Source: Candidatus Symbiobacter sp. (GTDB taxonomy: Bacteria > Pseudomonadota > Alphaproteobacteria > Elsterales > Elsteraceae). From it: 7,421 bases of DNA. The DNA lies in contig JASGCR010000101.1 in the NCBI GenBank assembly GCA_030054015.1, forward strand, positions 1 through 7,421. Reading direction: 5' to 3'. Position 1 is the stretch's first letter; each line of letters begins with the position of its first letter. Below, piece by piece: positions 5,714 through 7,421 of the stretch. Position numbers and translations under genes: made by a program. The notes under the pieces are model-generated. The model made no database searches. It was given only the letters and a program-made list of their open reading frames with translations, and had not been told where the DNA came from.

Positions 5714-6489
5714 TTCTTCCCACTTTCATTGGTTTTTGGGGTGTCTTGGGTACCAAAATAGGCCTGTTCAATCACCGTTTCGGTCAAAGCGCGGGCGGCC
5801 CCGCTGAGAACCACTTCGCCCGAACGCAATAAAATCATGCGTCCCCCCTCCATCACGGCGCGGGTTGTGCTTTGCTCGACAATGACCAAAGACAAACCGG
5901 CCTGGTCGCGCAGGGTAAATAAGGCCTGATACACCTCGTCGGTGATTTTGGGGGCGAGGCCAAGCGAGGGTTCGTCAATCGCAATCAAACGCGCATCCGT
6001 CATCAAAGCCCGCCCGATCACCAGCATTTGCTGCTGCCCCCCCGATAGGCTGGCGGCCAGGGTGTGCGCCCGTTGTTTTAAGGGGGGGAAAAGTTGATAG
6101 ACCTGGTCGAGCGTGGCGGCAATCGCCGCCGCCCGCGCCGATTCACCGCGCCGTGCCGCCGTCGCCATCAGCAGATTCTCGCGCACGGTCAAGCCGCCAA
6201 ACACGTGACGACCTTCGGGTACCATCGAAAATTGCAGGCGGGCAATGGCTTCCGGCATGGCCTGGGTGATGTTTTCGCCAAATAAATGGATGCTGCCACT
6301 TGCGGGGCGCACCGCTCCGGCCAAAGCTTTCAGCAAAGTGGATTTTCCCGCCCCGTTGGGGCCGGTAATAAACACAGTCTCGCCGCGCCAAACCTCGAAC
6401 GAGACCTGCCGCAAAGCAGTTAATTGACCATATCGCACCACCAGGTTTTTGATCGCCAAAATCGGTGGGTTTTTGCCCGATGGGTTCAT
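5710..6489 (-). CDS. livF: Branched-chain amino acid type ABC transporter ATPase, LivF family
   Basis: The product is a cytoplasmic ATPase subunit of 259 residues that would dimerise with LivG. Walker A is GPNGAGKST (43-51), the VPEGR motif of LivF proteins stands at 90-94 in the Q-loop position, the signature LSGGQ is at 148-152, Walker B LIAIDE at 168-173, and the D-loop region SLGL follows. At the usual switch-histidine position the sequence is VEQS (204-207), with Gln206 instead of His; E. coli LivF has VEQN here, so this looks typical of the family. The LivF-specific VPEGR and VEQ motifs make the assignment firm. Its ATG overlaps the livG stop (ATGA), and its own TGA overlaps the livH start in the same way. 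Confidence 0.95.
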   Translation of the reverse strand: MNPSGKNPPILAIKNLVVRYGQLTALRQVSFEVWRGETVFITGPNGAGKSTLLKALAGAVRPASGSIHLFGENITQAMPEAIARLQFSMVPEGRHVFGGLTVRENLLMATAARRGESARAAAIAATLDQVYQLFPPLKQRAHTLAASLSGGQQQMLVIGRALMTDARLIAIDEPSLGLAPKITDEVYQALFTLRDQAGLSLVIVEQSTTRAVMEGGRMILLRSGEVVLSGAARALTETVIEQAYFGTQDTPKTNESGKK

Positions 6490-7301
6490 GATGCGGCACC
6501 TGCCAGGCCAGAGAGATCGCGCAAATTTTGGGCGGTTCCGAGATAGGCTTGGGTCACGCGCGGACTGGCTTTGATGGCGGCGGGGGTGCCGGCGGCAATT
6601 AACTCCCCCGAATCGAGAACGTAAATCTGTTCGGACAATTCCAACACCAGACCGATATTATGCTCAATCAAGAGAATGCCACAGTTTTTTTCCTGCTGAA
6701 TGGCGCGGATGAGCGTCGCCAATTCCGCCACCTCGGTTGCCGACATGCCCGCCGCCGGTTCATCCAGCAGCAAAAATCGCGGCGACATCATCAAGGCGCG
6801 ACCAATTCCCACCCGTCTTTCATCGGTATAAGGCAGGATTCCCGCCAGCCGGTGTTTTAAATGGGCAATCCCCATCCAGGCCAACATTTCATCCGCCAGA
6901 TACTGGGCTAAGCGACGCGAAGCCCCCAGGCCGATGGCGGTGACTTCCAAATTTTCCCGCACCGTCAAATCTTTGAATAATCGCCCCGATTGGAAAGAGC
7001 GCGCAATGCCTCGATGCCGGATGTGATGGGCGGGCCGGCCGGAGATTTTTTGCCCGCCCAACCATATTTGCCCCGATGTTGGCTGTTGAAAGCCGGTGAA
7101 AATATTGACCAAACTGGTTTTGCCCGCTCCGTTGGGGCCGATCAGACCGGTCAAACCTCCCGCCGCGATGACGAGATTCAGATTTTTAAGCGCGTGCAAA
7201 CCGGCAAAAGACAGCGTGATGTTGTCGGCACGCAAATCTTGCCCCTCATTTGATGCGATGGGTGCCAAATTGGGCCTTGGCACCTGGTTTAGGTTTGGCA
7301 T
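6486..7301 (-). CDS. livG: Branched-chain amino acid type ABC transporter ATPase, LivG family
   Basis: First gene of the operon, giving a 271-residue cytoplasmic ATPase subunit. Walker A is GPNGAGKT (55-62), Q-loop RSFQ at 101-104, Walker B LLLDE at 177-181 followed by PAAGM, and the switch histidine is in LLIEHN (His214). The signature is unusual: LPYTDERRVGIGRAL (156-170), where E. coli LivG has LAYGQQRRLEIAR; the conserved Gly and Gln are replaced by Thr159 and Glu161 (LPY-T-D-E). The start at 7301 (ATG) has GGAG eight bases upstream. The frame also opens from TTG at 7319, preceded by GGGGAGGA from a repeat copy, which would add six residues; I prefer the ATG. The region ahead of Walker A is about 23 residues, slightly long. 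No clear promoter is visible upstream, where palindromic repeats fill the space. Confidence 0.93.
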   Translation of the reverse strand: MPNLNQVPRPNLAPIASNEGQDLRADNITLSFAGLHALKNLNLVIAAGGLTGLIGPNGAGKTSLVNIFTGFQQPTSGQIWLGGQKISGRPAHHIRHRGIARSFQSGRLFKDLTVRENLEVTAIGLGASRRLAQYLADEMLAWMGIAHLKHRLAGILPYTDERRVGIGRALMMSPRFLLLDEPAAGMSATEVAELATLIRAIQQEKNCGILLIEHNIGLVLELSEQIYVLDSGELIAAGTPAAIKASPRVTQAYLGTAQNLRDLSGLAGAAS

Positions 7302-7327
7302 CGGCTTTGCTCCGGTCAAATGGGTGT

Positions 7328-7354
7328 CCTCCCCTTCCTCTGGAAGGTCTGAAC
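7328..7354. repeat. CCTCCCCTTCC/GGAAGG repeat unit upstream of livG
   Basis: CCTCCCCTTCC-TCT-GGAAGG followed by TCTGAACAAGTCG. On the minus strand this reads CGACTTGTTCAGACCTTCC...GGAAGGGGAGG, the same order of modules as the repeat at 229-258. Its GGGGAGGA end lies eight bases before a possible TTG start of livG at 7319. Confidence 0.6.
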
Positions 7355-7366
7355 AAGTCGTACTGC

Positions 7367-7394
7367 CCCCCCCTTCCTGCTTAGGAAGGGGGGG
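7367..7394. repeat. Perfect GC-rich hairpin repeat, right window edge
   Basis: A 12-bp perfect stem, seven C plus TTCCT pairing with AGGAA plus seven G, around the loop GCTT. The 28 bases are the exact reverse complement of 1-28. It sits about 65 bases upstream of livG. In the livG direction no T tract follows, so it is not an obvious terminator of an upstream gene. One additional C at 7366 makes an 8-C homopolymer. Confidence 0.85.
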
Positions 7395-7406
7395 AAACCT
7401 ATCCTT

Positions 7407-7420
7407 GGCGGCTTGCCGCC
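7407..7420. repeat. Short GC hairpin at the right edge
   Basis: GGCGGC and GCCGCC separated by TT form a small palindrome at the very end of the window. It may be the start of a longer repeat or of a terminator of an upstream gene that lies outside the window. Confidence 0.4.
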
Positions 7421-7421
7421 T

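Noticed and set aside
1..7394. Composite transposon bounded by the 28-base hairpins
   Set aside because: No transposase, integrase or target duplication is visible, and the hairpin is a member of a repeat family with several copies in the window.
7366..7394. Poly-C tract as a phase-variation switch
   Set aside because: The C and G runs are in non-coding hairpins, not in a reading frame or between clear promoter elements.

Overview
The window looks like chromosomal DNA of a Gram-negative bacterium, most likely an alphaproteobacterium. This is inferred from moderately high GC, a complete branched-chain amino acid type (HAAT family) ABC importer with a Sec-exported binding protein, and many palindromic intergenic repeats. 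I cannot name a genus. There is no transposase, integrase, phage gene, CRISPR array, tRNA or rRNA.

Layout. Positions 1-426 are non-coding and filled with palindromic repeats, including a striking cloverleaf-like palindrome (101-202) and a weak possible promoter just before the first gene. Positions 427-2052 (+) encode a polytopic membrane protein of unknown function with a GT-C glycosyltransferase-like look; it carries two in-frame tandem repeats, (AAQG)x5 and (DS)x5. Positions 2053-2337 lie between convergent genes and contain a second, larger cloverleaf-like palindrome (2111-2316) with 32-bp arms matching at 31 of 32 positions. The rest, on the minus strand from 7301 down to 2338, is one transporter operon in the order livG, livF, livH, livM, substrate-binding protein. 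The first four genes overlap by 1-4 bases (ATGA, ATGA, TAATG), so translational coupling is likely; the binding protein follows after 86 bases with its own strong Shine-Dalgarno. Positions 7302-7421 upstream of livG hold more palindromes of the same repeat family.

How the genes work together. The binding protein would capture a ligand in the periplasm, LivH and LivM would form the membrane channel, and LivG and LivF would be the two ATPases. Substrate cannot be read from sequence; branched-chain amino acids are the default, but amides, urea or aromatic acids are used by relatives. The membrane protein at 427-2052 is convergent with the operon and shows no clear functional link to it.

Most notable are (i) two palindromic elements with the same cloverleaf architecture, one of which tiles into a four-way junction with no unpaired base at the junction; (ii) a repeat family marking most of the gene boundaries, with exact reverse-complement hairpins at both window edges; (iii) three independent in-frame minisatellites in two membrane-protein genes, one giving LivM a PPL-repeat N-terminus; and (iv) a degenerate ABC signature in LivG that falls in the same composite ATP site where LivF lacks the switch histidine.
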